Below, one piece after another: positions 56,381-64,000 of a stretch of DNA of 64,000 bases. The DNA is taken from the NCBI RefSeq assembly GCF_003346815.1, contig NZ_CP031217.1:868001-932000 (forward strand), given 5' to 3'. The notes under the pieces were generated by a model, which was not told the DNA's origin, did no database searches, and was given only the letters and a program-made list of their open reading frames with translations. Position 1 is the stretch's first letter. Every line of letters starts with the position of its first letter. The translations under genes and the position numbers were made by a program. The DNA is from Halarcobacter bivalviorum. GTDB lineage: Bacteria > Campylobacterota > Campylobacteria > Campylobacterales > Arcobacteraceae.

Positions 56381-57487
56381 ATGCGTTTATTTGATAAAAG
56401 AATTATTTCACATTTTGATTATTTAATAGTTATATTTGTATTGCCATTAATATTGTTGTCATACAATCTTATTAGTGAAACAAACCGTATATTAGCGAAT
56501 AAACAATTAATTTACTTTACAGTAGCTCTAATTGTTTTTTTCATAATATTTATTCTTCCTATTAGAAGAAATATAAGGCTTATACCAATTTTATATTGGC
56601 TTGGAATATTTTTACTTTTAGCAGTTGAGTTTTGGGGTGTTACTAAATTGGGTGCAAAAAGATGGCTTAGTATTCCATTTATAAATATGACAATTCAGCC
56701 AAGTGAACTTTTTAAACCAGTATTTATTTTAATGCTTGGACATTTAATTCATAGCAAACCGCCAGAAGATAGAGGATATAATATAAAAGACTTTTTATAT
56801 TTCTCTTTTTATATTCTTCTGCCTTTTGTTTTAATTGCAAAAGAGCCTGATTTAGGTACTGCTTTAGTACTACTTCTTGTAGGGTATGGAATTTTATTTA
56901 TAGTAGGTGTGAATTGGAAAATCTGGGCTTCAATTTTTGTAACGATAGCTCTAGCTTCGCCTTTTATATATACTAATTTAATCAAAGATTATCAGAAAAA
57001 AAGAATTAAAGATTTTTTATCAGAAAAACCAAGTTATCAAGTACAACAATCAATTATTGCTATTGGAAATGGTGGTCTTGTTGGAAAAGATGCTGAAGAT
57101 GCAACTCAAACACAATTAAAGTTTTTACCTATTGCAACAAGTGACTTTATTTTTGCATATTTTGTTGAAAGATATGGATTTTTAGGTGCCATTGGATTAA
57201 TCTTTATTTATGGGTTACTAATTTATCATCTTTTATCATTTAATTACTATTTTCATGATGATTATGTAATTCGTTCATTTGCCTCCGGTTTAGGCTTGCT
57301 TATATTTTTAAATATGAGTATAAATATTTTAATGGTTATTGGTTATGCTCCGGTTGTTGGACTTCCTTTACCTCTGTTTTCATATGGGGGAAGTTCTTTT
57401 ATTAATTTTATTGCTCTATTTGCTATTTTAGAAAATCTATTAGCATTTAGGTATATGGATATGTATAATTTTGAAAGGCGATTATAA
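56381..57487 (+). CDS. rodA: Rod-shape peptidoglycan polymerase RodA
   Basis: A 368-residue SEDS protein with about ten helices and the RodA motifs WGVTKLGAKRWLSI, QPSELFKP, AKEPDLGTALVLL and the C-terminal LPLPLFSYGGSSF. It builds glycan strands during elongation with a class B PBP. The ATG lies 19 bases from the divergent rluD start, so the rodA promoter must sit within rluD coding DNA. No clear ribosome binding site. Confidence 0.94.
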   Translation: MRLFDKRIISHFDYLIVIFVLPLILLSYNLISETNRILANKQLIYFTVALIVFFIIFILPIRRNIRLIPILYWLGIFLLLAVEFWGVTKLGAKRWLSIPFINMTIQPSELFKPVFILMLGHLIHSKPPEDRGYNIKDFLYFSFYILLPFVLIAKEPDLGTALVLLLVGYGILFIVGVNWKIWASIFVTIALASPFIYTNLIKDYQKKRIKDFLSEKPSYQVQQSIIAIGNGGLVGKDAEDATQTQLKFLPIATSDFIFAYFVERYGFLGAIGLIFIYGLLIYHLLSFNYYFHDDYVIRSFASGLGLLIFLNMSINILMVIGYAPVVGLPLPLFSYGGSSFINFIALFAILENLLAFRYMDMYNFERRL

Positions 57488-57492
57488 AAAAG

Positions 57493-58344
57493 ATGGAAGC
57501 ACAAGGTTCTACTTTTATAGGATTTGATGACTCATTTGAAGAGTCAAAAGCAGTTTTATTTGGAGTACCTTTTGATGGTACAACATCGTTTAAACCAGGA
57601 ACAAGATTTGCTCCAAGTGCGATGAGAGAAGATTCATGGGGATTAGAGAGTTATAGCCCTTATCAAGATAAAGATTTAGAAGATTTAAAACTTTTTGATT
57701 ATGGAAATTTAGAAGTTCCTTTTGGAGATAAGAAAAAAGCATTAAGAATGATTCAAGAAATGACTCAAGAAATCATTGATGCAGGTAAAATTCCTGTTAT
57801 GATTGGTGGAGAGCATTTAGTATCTTTAGGACCTGTAAAAGCTTTATCTAAAAAGTATGAGGATTTACATATTATTCATTTTGATGCTCATACAGATTTA
57901 AGAAAAGATTACTTAGGTGAGTCTTTAAGTCATGCAACTGTATTAAGAAGAATTTATGACCAAGTTGGAGATGGAAAAATTAATCAATTCTGTATTAGGA
58001 GTGGATTAAAAGAGGAGTTTGAATGGGCAAAAGAGCATGTTCATTTAGAAAAATTCACTTATACTACTTTAGAGCAAAGAGTAGAAACATTAATAAATAA
58101 GCCTGTTTATATTACAGTTGATTTAGATGTTTTTGACCCTTCTGTTTTTCCAGGAACTGGTACTCCTGAGCCAGGGGGAATTGATTTCCATGATATGTTA
58201 GAGATTATCTCTATTTTAGGAAGACTTCAAAATGTAGTAGGGCTAGATGTTGTTGAATTAAGTCCTAAATATGATGCAAGTGGAGTGTCTACAGCAGTTG
58301 CCTGTAAAACTCTAAGAGAATTAGTATTAGCTACAATTAAATAA
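57493..58344 (+). CDS. speB: Agmatinase (ureohydrolase)
   Basis: A 283-residue ureohydrolase. Manganese ligands are seen in GGEHLVSLG, HFDAHTDLR and DLDVFDPS, with GTGTPEPGG as the SpeB substrate loop. Reaction: agmatine to putrescine and urea; a close relative such as guanidinobutyrase cannot be excluded. It begins 5 bp after rodA. Confidence 0.9.
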   Translation: MEAQGSTFIGFDDSFEESKAVLFGVPFDGTTSFKPGTRFAPSAMREDSWGLESYSPYQDKDLEDLKLFDYGNLEVPFGDKKKALRMIQEMTQEIIDAGKIPVMIGGEHLVSLGPVKALSKKYEDLHIIHFDAHTDLRKDYLGESLSHATVLRRIYDQVGDGKINQFCIRSGLKEEFEWAKEHVHLEKFTYTTLEQRVETLINKPVYITVDLDVFDPSVFPGTGTPEPGGIDFHDMLEIISILGRLQNVVGLDVVELSPKYDASGVSTAVACKTLRELVLATIK

Positions 58345-58354
58345 TTAAAAGAAG

Positions 58355-58377
58355 CAGACTCTTTAAAAAAGAGTCTG
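58355..58377. terminator. Hairpin shared by speB and the SRAP gene
   Basis: A perfect 10-bp stem (CAGACTCTTT with AAAGAGTCTG) with an AAA loop. The stop of the convergent SRAP gene (58363-58365) lies inside the stem and loop. Confidence 0.72.
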
Positions 58378-59049
58378 TTGTCCTACTTGAGTTTTTTCTA
58401 TTTTTTCAACACAAGATTTTTCATTAAAAAGTACTTTATTTACATTTGAACTAACTTCATAAAGCTCTAGTTTTTCATTTGCATATATTTTAAGCAAACT
58501 ATTTACTTCTTGAAGGTTATCACTATAAAGCCAAGGTGCAAAATCTTTTTTTTCTAAAACTACTGGCATACGATGGTGGATTTCTCCTAGTTTTTCATTT
58601 GCATCACAAGTGATTATAGCAGTAGTTACTATTTTCATATTTAATTCAATATCAAAATACTCATCCCAAATGCCTGCAAGTGCTAGATACTCATTTTTTA
58701 TATCTTTTACAAAATAAGGAGTTTTCTCTTTATCTTCTACTTTCCACTCATAAAAACCATTTATAGGAATAATACATCTTCTAAATCTAAAGGAGTCTCT
58801 AAAGGTTTGCTTTTCAAAGATTGATTCACTTCTTGCATTTATATTCATACTTTTTTTATCTTTTGCCCAAGAAGGTAAATATCCAAAGTGAGTATATAAA
58901 TAGTTTCCATTATTTAAAAGTGCAGGAATTGGAAGAGTAGGTGGAAGGTTATATTTTGGATTTAATTTTTGAATCATATCATTTTTTATAAGAGATTTAG
59001 CATCTTCTTTAAAAGATATATCATCAAAAATAGCTAAGCGACCAGGCAA
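58363..59049 (-). CDS. SRAP-domain protein (HMCES/YedK family) with Pro in place of Cys2
   Basis: A 228-residue SRAP protein. Family members normally start MCGR, where Cys2, exposed after Met removal, links to abasic sites in single-stranded DNA. Here the start reads MPGRLAIFD. The other active-site elements are kept: NARSES, INGFYEWK (catalytic Glu) and EIHHRMPVVL (catalytic His). The start is TTG 59049 with AGGAT upstream, and an in-frame TAA two codons before it excludes an earlier start. Expected role: protecting abasic sites at replication forks; the chemistry with an N-terminal Pro would differ (see findings). Confidence 0.88.
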   Translation of the reverse strand: MPGRLAIFDDISFKEDAKSLIKNDMIQKLNPKYNLPPTLPIPALLNNGNYLYTHFGYLPSWAKDKKSMNINARSESIFEKQTFRDSFRFRRCIIPINGFYEWKVEDKEKTPYFVKDIKNEYLALAGIWDEYFDIELNMKIVTTAIITCDANEKLGEIHHRMPVVLEKKDFAPWLYSDNLQEVNSLLKIYANEKLELYEVSSNVNKVLFNEKSCVEKIEKTQVGQQTLF

Positions 59050-59090
59050 AAATTATCCTATTTTCTAATAAGAAATAGTAAAACTATCTC

Positions 59091-60014
59091 TTATTTATTT
59101 TTATTGATTATTTCTCGTATCTCTTCTAATAATTCAACAGAAGCATCAATCTCAGCTTTTCTTATTGCAACACTTTCAATATTACAACCAACTGGAATAC
59201 CTCTTTTTTTACCATAGATAAATAAGTCTTCAAAAATATCTCTTGATAGTTTTACTGAATCTGTTAAAATATCACCAGACTCTTTTAAATCTTCTTCTAA
59301 ATAGTTTGGAATATTAATTCCTAACCATTTCATAAAATCAAGTGTTTTTGAACTTCCACAAGGAGTTAGTGTAAAAATAATTGGCACAGGCTCGATATTG
59401 TTTTCTTTTGCATATTTAGCATAATCAGTTAAAAATGTTTTTGCTGCATGTACATCATAAACACATTGAGTAATAAAATATTCACAAGAACTATTTTGTT
59501 TAGAAAATACTCTTAAATGTTCATCATGTTTTTTCATATGTCTTTCTGGAATAGCAATACCACCAAGGCAAAGATTATCATTTACTTCTTTTTTAATTGA
59601 GTAGGCTTCTTTTAAAGTAATATTTGTTTGTTGTTCATGACTTGCAGCTCCTACAAATACAGAGTGCACTTGTGTTGCTTTTGTACTTTCAAGCCAAGTT
59701 GCAAATTGCTTTGCAGTATAGTTACCTACTGCTCTATAAACTATTCTTGGAGTTTTTAACTCTTGTAGATAGTTTTTAGAGTATTCGCAAGGGTTTATTG
59801 TTTTAATAAAAGGAAAAGGTCTTTTTTCATCTGTTCTATCAGACTCATCTTGAATATCATATAATACAAGACCATCTACATTTAACATAGAGATTCTCTC
59901 TACATGTTTTTTAGCAATTTCCTTTATCTCTTCTTCAGTATGGTTTATTTTAGGTGGTGTAATTCCATAAAGTAAGATACCGTTTTCTTTATTTCTAATC
60001 TTGTCTGTTAACAT
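59091..60014 (-). CDS. Methylenetetrahydrofolate reductase-like protein
   Basis: A 307-residue TIM-barrel protein of the MTHFR superfamily: LLYGITPPKINHTEEEI at the start, DGLVLYDIQDESDR, GGIAIPERHMKKHDEH, FITQCVYDVHAAKTFLTDY (like the FFITQ-x-D segment of MetF) and IFTLTPCGSSKTLDFMKWLGI. It differs from canonical MetF in the first strand (EFFPP is absent). It could reduce methylenetetrahydrofolate or act on another C1-folate. Monocistronic appearance. Confidence 0.75.
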   Translation of the reverse strand: MLTDKIRNKENGILLYGITPPKINHTEEEIKEIAKKHVERISMLNVDGLVLYDIQDESDRTDEKRPFPFIKTINPCEYSKNYLQELKTPRIVYRAVGNYTAKQFATWLESTKATQVHSVFVGAASHEQQTNITLKEAYSIKKEVNDNLCLGGIAIPERHMKKHDEHLRVFSKQNSSCEYFITQCVYDVHAAKTFLTDYAKYAKENNIEPVPIIFTLTPCGSSKTLDFMKWLGINIPNYLEEDLKESGDILTDSVKLSRDIFEDLFIYGKKRGIPVGCNIESVAIRKAEIDASVELLEEIREIINKNK

Positions 60015-60066
60015 TAATAACCTTGATACTAATTATTATTTTTTCGTATTTTACAAAGTTAAACAT

Positions 60067-60852
60067 TTAATACAACTTGTAATAAACATATATTTTGATT
60101 TTTGTGGGTGTTTTAGGTCTTGGGTAATCTTTATATGCTATTTCAATTGTCTCTACTGTATTTTCATCTAAACTTGTATATCCAGAAGAGTTGCTAAGTT
60201 TTAAATCACTTATATCTCCATTTGGATGAAGAACAAACTCTACAATATTCATTCCTTGTTGACCAGTACGGACTGCAATATGAGGATATCTTAAATATCT
60301 TTGTGTAATTCTTCCTATATCTTTTAAGTTTTTTTGTAAAAATACTTTTTGAACTTTTGTAAAAGAGTTGTACTCTTCTCCATATAAAGAGATATAGCTT
60401 TTTGTAATATCATCTAACATCTCTTTATCAAGTGGTACAGGTTCTGCTAATAAAAAGTTTTCTAGAGATCTTTTTTCAATATCTTTTTCTCTTTGTGTTT
60501 TTGGAATATTTTTTGTAAAAGTAGGTTTTGCTTCTACTTTAGTATTTGGTAGTTTTTCAACTGCTTTAGGTTTTTTTATTACCTCTCTTTTTACTACTTC
60601 TTTTTTAGGAGGTTTTACCTCTTTAAACTCTTTAGGTCTTTGTACTTTTTTTACTTCGCTTTTCTTTTCCTCTTTTTTTTCAGTTTTAGGAGTAGGTTTG
60701 GGTTGTAATTTTACAAAATATACAGAAGATTTATCAATTTTTTTTGTAGTTGAAGGTTTGTCTAAAAACTGTTCTTTAGGCGCTTTGAATTTAGCTAAAA
60801 ATAAAAAGTGAAGAGTTATTGATAAAATAAACGCTAGTATAATAAGTTTCAT
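60067..60852 (-). CDS. tonB: TonB family energy transducer
   Basis: A 261-residue protein: one N-terminal TM helix (about 2-18, IILAFILSITLHFLFLA), a Lys/Pro/Glu-rich periplasmic spacer (about 45-120), and a C-terminal TonB domain with RYPHIAVRTGQQG, VEFVLHPNGDISDLKL, SSGYTSLDENTVETI. It carries proton-motive energy from ExbBD to outer-membrane receptors; no exbB, exbD or receptor gene is adjacent. It diverges from hemL across 61 bp. Confidence 0.82.
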   Translation of the reverse strand: MKLIILAFILSITLHFLFLAKFKAPKEQFLDKPSTTKKIDKSSVYFVKLQPKPTPKTEKKEEKKSEVKKVQRPKEFKEVKPPKKEVVKREVIKKPKAVEKLPNTKVEAKPTFTKNIPKTQREKDIEKRSLENFLLAEPVPLDKEMLDDITKSYISLYGEEYNSFTKVQKVFLQKNLKDIGRITQRYLRYPHIAVRTGQQGMNIVEFVLHPNGDISDLKLSNSSGYTSLDENTVETIEIAYKDYPRPKTPTKIKIYVYYKLY

Positions 60853-60913
60853 AACGCAATTATAGTAGAATGTTGCTTTTAATTATAAAAAATAATGATA
60901 AATAGGATACATA

Positions 60914-62197
60914 ATGTTTGAAAAATCGATAAAAGCTTATGAAGAAGCTTGCCAAGTAATCCCTGGTGGTGTAGATTCACCAGTTAGAGCATTTAAAAGT
61001 GTAGGGGGAACACCACCATTTATAGCAAAAGGTGAGGGTGCTTATTTAATTGATATAGATGGAAACAAGTACTTAGATTTTGTACAAAGTTGGGGACCAT
61101 TGATTTTTGGACATTGTGATGAAGAGATTGAAGAGTCTGTAATTGAAACAGTTAAAAATGGTCTATCTTTTGGTGCACCAACTCTTTTAGAAACTGAATT
61201 AGCAATAGAAATTGTTGAGATGTATGAGAATATTGATAAAGTAAGATTTGTAAGTTCTGGAACTGAAGCTACTATGTCTGCAATTAGATTAGCAAGAGGT
61301 GTTACTGGAAGAAATGATATTGTTAAGTTTGAAGGTTGTTATCATGGACACTCTGATTCACTTTTAGTTCAAGCAGGTTCAGGAATGGCTACTTTTGGAA
61401 GCCCAAGTTCTCCTGGAGTACCAGCTGATTTAACAAAACATACTCTTCTTTGTGAATACAATAATATTGAAAATCTAAGAAAATGTTTTGAAGATTCAAG
61501 TGATATAGCTTGTATCATTATTGAACCAATTGCAGGAAATATGGGATTAGTTCCAGCAAGTGAAGAGTTCTTAAAAGAGTGTAGAGAACTTTGTGATAAA
61601 CATGGAGCTTTATTAATTTTTGATGAAGTTATGAGTGGATTTAGAGCTTCATTAAAAGGTGCAAGTGGAATAGTTGATGTAGAAGCTGATATTATTACTT
61701 TTGGAAAAGTTATTGGTGCAGGAATGCCTGTAGGTGCTTTTGCAGCAAGTAAAGATATTATGGCTCATTTAAGTCCAGATGGTGCAGTATATCAAGCAGG
61801 AACTTTAAGTGGAAACCCAGTTGCAATGGCAGCAGGTCTTACAAGTTTAAGAAAATTAAAATCAATACCAAACTTACATACTGAATTAAATAGAAAAGCT
61901 GTTAAATTAGTTGAAGGTTTAAAAGAAGTTGCAACTAAAAATGGTATTGGACTTCAAGTTGATACAAGAGGAAGTATGTTTGGATTTTTCTTTGCAGATA
62001 AAGTACCAACAAACTTCAAAGAAGTAACTGATTTTTGTGATTTTAAAAGATTTGGTAAATTCCATCATGAAATGATTAAAAAAGGTTTCTATTTTGCTTG
62101 TTCTCAATATGAAGCTGGATTTATTTCAACAGTTATTTCAGACTCTATGATTGATGAGTGTATTGCTGCAGCTGATGAAGTAATGCAAAATTTATAA
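60914..62197 (+). CDS. hemL: Glutamate-1-semialdehyde 2,1-aminomutase
   Basis: A 427-residue PLP enzyme: [12 protein letters not shown], the [15 protein letters not shown] cofactor loop, [24 protein letters not shown], and [16 protein letters not shown] with the Schiff-base lysine; [12 protein letters not shown] closes the active site. Reaction: last step of C5-route 5-aminolevulinate synthesis. With hemE it is the second haem gene in the window. It is followed by ppnP and the AtpZ-like gene with short gaps. Confidence 0.96.
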   Translation: MFEKSIKAYEEACQVIPGGVDSPVRAFKSVGGTPPFIAKGEGAYLIDIDGNKYLDFVQSWGPLIFGHCDEEIEESVIETVKNGLSFGAPTLLETELAIEIVEMYENIDKVRFVSSGTEATMSAIRLARGVTGRNDIVKFEGCYHGHSDSLLVQAGSGMATFGSPSSPGVPADLTKHTLLCEYNNIENLRKCFEDSSDIACIIIEPIAGNMGLVPASEEFLKECRELCDKHGALLIFDEVMSGFRASLKGASGIVDVEADIITFGKVIGAGMPVGAFAASKDIMAHLSPDGAVYQAGTLSGNPVAMAAGLTSLRKLKSIPNLHTELNRKAVKLVEGLKEVATKNGIGLQVDTRGSMFGFFFADKVPTNFKEVTDFCDFKRFGKFHHEMIKKGFYFACSQYEAGFISTVISDSMIDECIAAADEVMQNL

Positions 62198-62216
62198 AAA
62201 AAGGAAAATAAAAAAT

Positions 62217-62531
62217 ATGTCAACTTTTAAAAATGTTGAATTAACAAAAAAAGCAAATGTTTATTTTGATGGAAATGTTACAAGTAGGTCTTTTCTTGAT
62301 GAAAATGGTGAGAGTAAATCTTTAGGAATTATGATGCCTGGTTCATATACTTTTGGTACAAATCAAGCAGAGTTAATGGAAATTCTTGATGGAGAAGTAG
62401 AAGTTAAGTTAAAAGATTCTGATACTTGGAATACATATACAGCAGATACTTCATTTGATGTTCCTGCAAATTCAAGTTTTGATATTAAAGTTAAAACAAT
62501 AACTGATTATTGTTGTTCATATCTTAAATAG
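62217..62531 (+). CDS. ppnP: Pyrimidine/purine nucleoside phosphorylase
   Basis: A 104-residue single-domain cupin of the PpnP (formerly DUF1255) family: [38 protein letters not shown] and [13 protein letters not shown]. Family enzymes phosphorolyse several nucleosides. Length matches E. coli PpnP (94). AAGGAA upstream of the ATG. Confidence 0.9.
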   Translation: MSTFKNVELTKKANVYFDGNVTSRSFLDENGESKSLGIMMPGSYTFGTNQAELMEILDGEVEVKLKDSDTWNTYTADTSFDVPANSSFDIKVKTITDYCCSYLK

Positions 62532-62539
62532 GCTTTTTT

Positions 62540-62845
62540 ATGGATAAAAAAACAAACGAAACACCAAAACACCAAGAAAAACTTAGAGCTTTAGATAACT
62601 TATCTTTAGGTATCTCAATTGTAGCTGCAATTGCTATTGGTTTTGGTATTGGTGTTGGTTTAAAATCTTTAACTGGTTATGAGTGGACTTTATGGCTTGG
62701 TATTTTTTGGGGTGTTGCAGCAGCAGGACTTAATATTTATAAAGCATATAAAAGAGCTCAAAAAGAGTTTGAAGGTCTTGAAAATGACCCTAGATATGCA
62801 CATAGAGCAAAACATGGAGATAGTGCAAAATTAGATGATAAATAG
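62540..62845 (+). CDS. AtpZ/AtpI family small membrane protein
   Basis: A 101-residue protein with a hydrophilic N terminus, two helices (about 24-46 and 51-68) containing SLGISIVAAIAIGFGIGVGL and TLWLGIFWGVAAAGLNIY, and a charged C-terminal tail. It matches the AtpZ/AtpI group associated with F-type ATPases (magnesium or calcium transport, or c-ring assembly). No atp gene is adjacent here. It overlaps the following gene by 11 bp. Confidence 0.75.
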   Translation: MDKKTNETPKHQEKLRALDNLSLGISIVAAIAIGFGIGVGLKSLTGYEWTLWLGIFWGVAAAGLNIYKAYKRAQKEFEGLENDPRYAHRAKHGDSAKLDDK

Positions 62846-63395
62846 ATATATAATCAATTTTGCAAAAGTTTTTTTATTAGTTGATTTACTTTTAATAGTA
62901 TATTCATTGATTTTTCAAAATGCAACTTGGCTTTTAAATACTCAAGTTGCATTTTTAGGTTCTTTATTTGTAACTCTTGCCTCTTTTCTTTCATATAGAA
63001 AAAATGTGACAAACAGATTAGCTACATTTGAAAAGAAAAAGGAAGAGAAGAGTTTAGAAGATAGAGATAAAATTGATGAAATAGATGATCCTTTTGATTT
63101 ATATAGTGAGTATGAAGAGATTCCCCAAGAGGAATTAACAACTGAAAAAATTAAAGAGATTATAAATGAAGAAAAATCAAAGGTAAAAAAACACTCAATC
63201 AAAAATGCTTTTACTTCAGCTGGTGGTTTTGTATCTATTTATAGAATACTTGGCTATGGTTCTTTAATTTTTGGATTCTTTGCTTTAAATAATAATGGTA
63301 TATTTTTAGCAATTCCATTTTTAATTGGTCTTGCAATTGTTCCTTTTGGAACTTTACTTTCAAAATTAGTTTTTAAAAAAGAGTTAGAAGATTAA
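62835..63395 (+). CDS. Membrane protein of unknown function
   Basis: A 186-residue protein with two N-terminal helices (about 7-25 and 34-51), an acidic charged cytoplasmic middle (about 60-120, rich in Glu and Lys), and two C-terminal helices (about 135-151 and 155-175). No family recognised. It overlaps the AtpZ-like gene by 11 bp, so the two are probably translationally coupled. Confidence 0.72.
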   Translation: MINRYIINFAKVFLLVDLLLIVYSLIFQNATWLLNTQVAFLGSLFVTLASFLSYRKNVTNRLATFEKKKEEKSLEDRDKIDEIDDPFDLYSEYEEIPQEELTTEKIKEIINEEKSKVKKHSIKNAFTSAGGFVSIYRILGYGSLIFGFFALNNNGIFLAIPFLIGLAIVPFGTLLSKLVFKKELED

Positions 63396-63398
63396 GGT

Positions 63399-63432
63399 AT
63401 TGACCTTACTTTGTTATCAAAGGAAGGTCAAT
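63399..63432. terminator. Convergent hairpin overlapping a stop codon
   Basis: Arms of 15 bases (63399-63413 and 63418-63432) pair with one A-G mismatch around a TTAT loop. The stop of the - strand gene lies inside the left arm. Confidence 0.65.
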
Positions 63433-63993
63433 AGAGATTCTATCTTTTAATATAGTTAGAATAAATGAAGCATTTTCATCTTCATAATTAAATGAGTCTA
63501 AATCAATCTCATTACTTGAACTTATTTCAACACTTATAATTGAGTATTTTTTTCCATCAATTTTAATATATTCACCAATTTTTAATATTACTGAAGTTGT
63601 AAGAATTTCACTATCTATAAAAGCATCATAGATAAGATTTAAAGTTTTAATAAACTCTTTTGCATTTATTTTAAATTCTGGAATTGAAGGGTCATAATTC
63701 TTTAAGAATTTGCTTTTAGATTTAATTTTTTTACTTGAAATTGCTAAATCTACAAGAGTAAATATATTTGTAATATTTGTATTTTTCGTACTTAATTGTG
63801 AGTCTTTTTTTACCATAGCACTTTTATATAATTTCATATGAATTTCATCTTCATTATCATATTTTACAGTGATGGCATAAAAGGTGTAGTTTTCTATAGA
63901 TAAATCAATATATGTAGTTTCTACACCAAAAGTTTTAGGTGCATATTTTAAAGTTAAATCAAAAAGCTCTTTTTGTTTAATTCTATTAAACAA
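63406..63993 (-). CDS. Protein of unknown function, 5' end uncertain
   Basis: About 195 residues without signal peptide or membrane helix, rich in Ile, Lys, Asp and Ser (LKYAPKTFGVETTYIDLSIENYT at the start, ISVEISSSNEIDLDSF near the end). No family recognised. The first usable start in the window is TTG 63993; the frame is still open at the window edge, so the gene may begin outside it. Confidence 0.65.
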   Translation of the reverse strand: MFNRIKQKELFDLTLKYAPKTFGVETTYIDLSIENYTFYAITVKYDNEDEIHMKLYKSAMVKKDSQLSTKNTNITNIFTLVDLAISSKKIKSKSKFLKNYDPSIPEFKINAKEFIKTLNLIYDAFIDSEILTTSVILKIGEYIKIDGKKYSIISVEISSSNEIDLDSFNYEDENASFILTILKDRISIDLPLITK

Positions 63994-64000
63994 AAATTGA

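Overview
The window comes from an AT-rich bacterial chromosome that looks like an Arcobacter-type member of the Campylobacterota. The basis is the strong A/T codon bias, TTG starts, AAGGA-type ribosome binding sites, and the gene set: a pglCDEF bacillosamine module, PglF with a Met-x3-Lys SDR site, a periplasmic LigE-type ligase, CZB-containing chemoreceptors and many GGDEF/Cache sensors. No IS element, phage module, CRISPR array or rRNA was seen. No stretch over about 300 bases lacks a gene; the largest gap (2917-3176) holds a possible gene remnant.

Region 1 (1-18919) is a surface-glycan locus read in one direction. It opens with the tail of a hexapeptide acyltransferase, a Wzx-like flippase and a very AT-rich multipass protein. 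A tightly overlapping operon (3177-14971) follows. It holds glycosyltransferases, the HisH/HisF-like pair used for sugar amidation (WbuY/WbuZ type), a UDP-GlcNAc 2-epimerase-like enzyme, an N-acetyl sugar amidotransferase (WbuX/WbpG type) fused to its own Ntn glutaminase, and the priming transferase plus UDP-bacillosamine enzymes PglC, PglD, PglE and PglF. A separate promoter then leads into hldD, hldE, gmhA (ADP-heptose supply for LPS core) and a glycosyltransferase-like gene. Together they suggest a glycan primed with diacetylbacillosamine and carrying an acetamidino sugar, on or beside heptose-containing LPS.

Region 2 (18916-37602) is mostly housekeeping: ligE, rpmB, an RCK potassium channel, argJ, a YdcH-type protein, gyrA-asd-yqhA, hemE, a radical SAM enzyme, two identical tRNA-Asn genes, selO, a DjlA-like co-chaperone, an RraA-like protein, glnS with a Yqey-type tail, a SigZ-like sigma factor with a LysE exporter, a 2-Cys peroxiredoxin and a membrane-anchored thioredoxin.

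Region 3 (37754-50070) is rich in sensory genes: a zinc-binding chemoreceptor, a diguanylate cyclase with three stacked solute-binding domains, a solute-binding protein paired with a histidine kinase, and a diguanylate cyclase with a periplasmic c-haem motif. Region 4 (50192-57487) holds the cell-division operon rluD / FnIII lipoprotein / trmB / ftsE / ftsX / envC-like, divergent from rodA. Region 5 (57493-64000) holds speB, an SRAP (HMCES/YedK) protein whose catalytic Cys2 is replaced by Pro, an MTHFR-like gene, tonB, hemL, ppnP, an AtpZ-like gene and two unknowns.

The most unusual items are the Pro2 SRAP protein, the self-contained glutaminase-amidotransferase next to a second glutaminase pair, and the multi-sensor cyclases. 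A layout habit also stands out: at five of the convergent gene junctions a single hairpin abuts or overlaps the stop codons.
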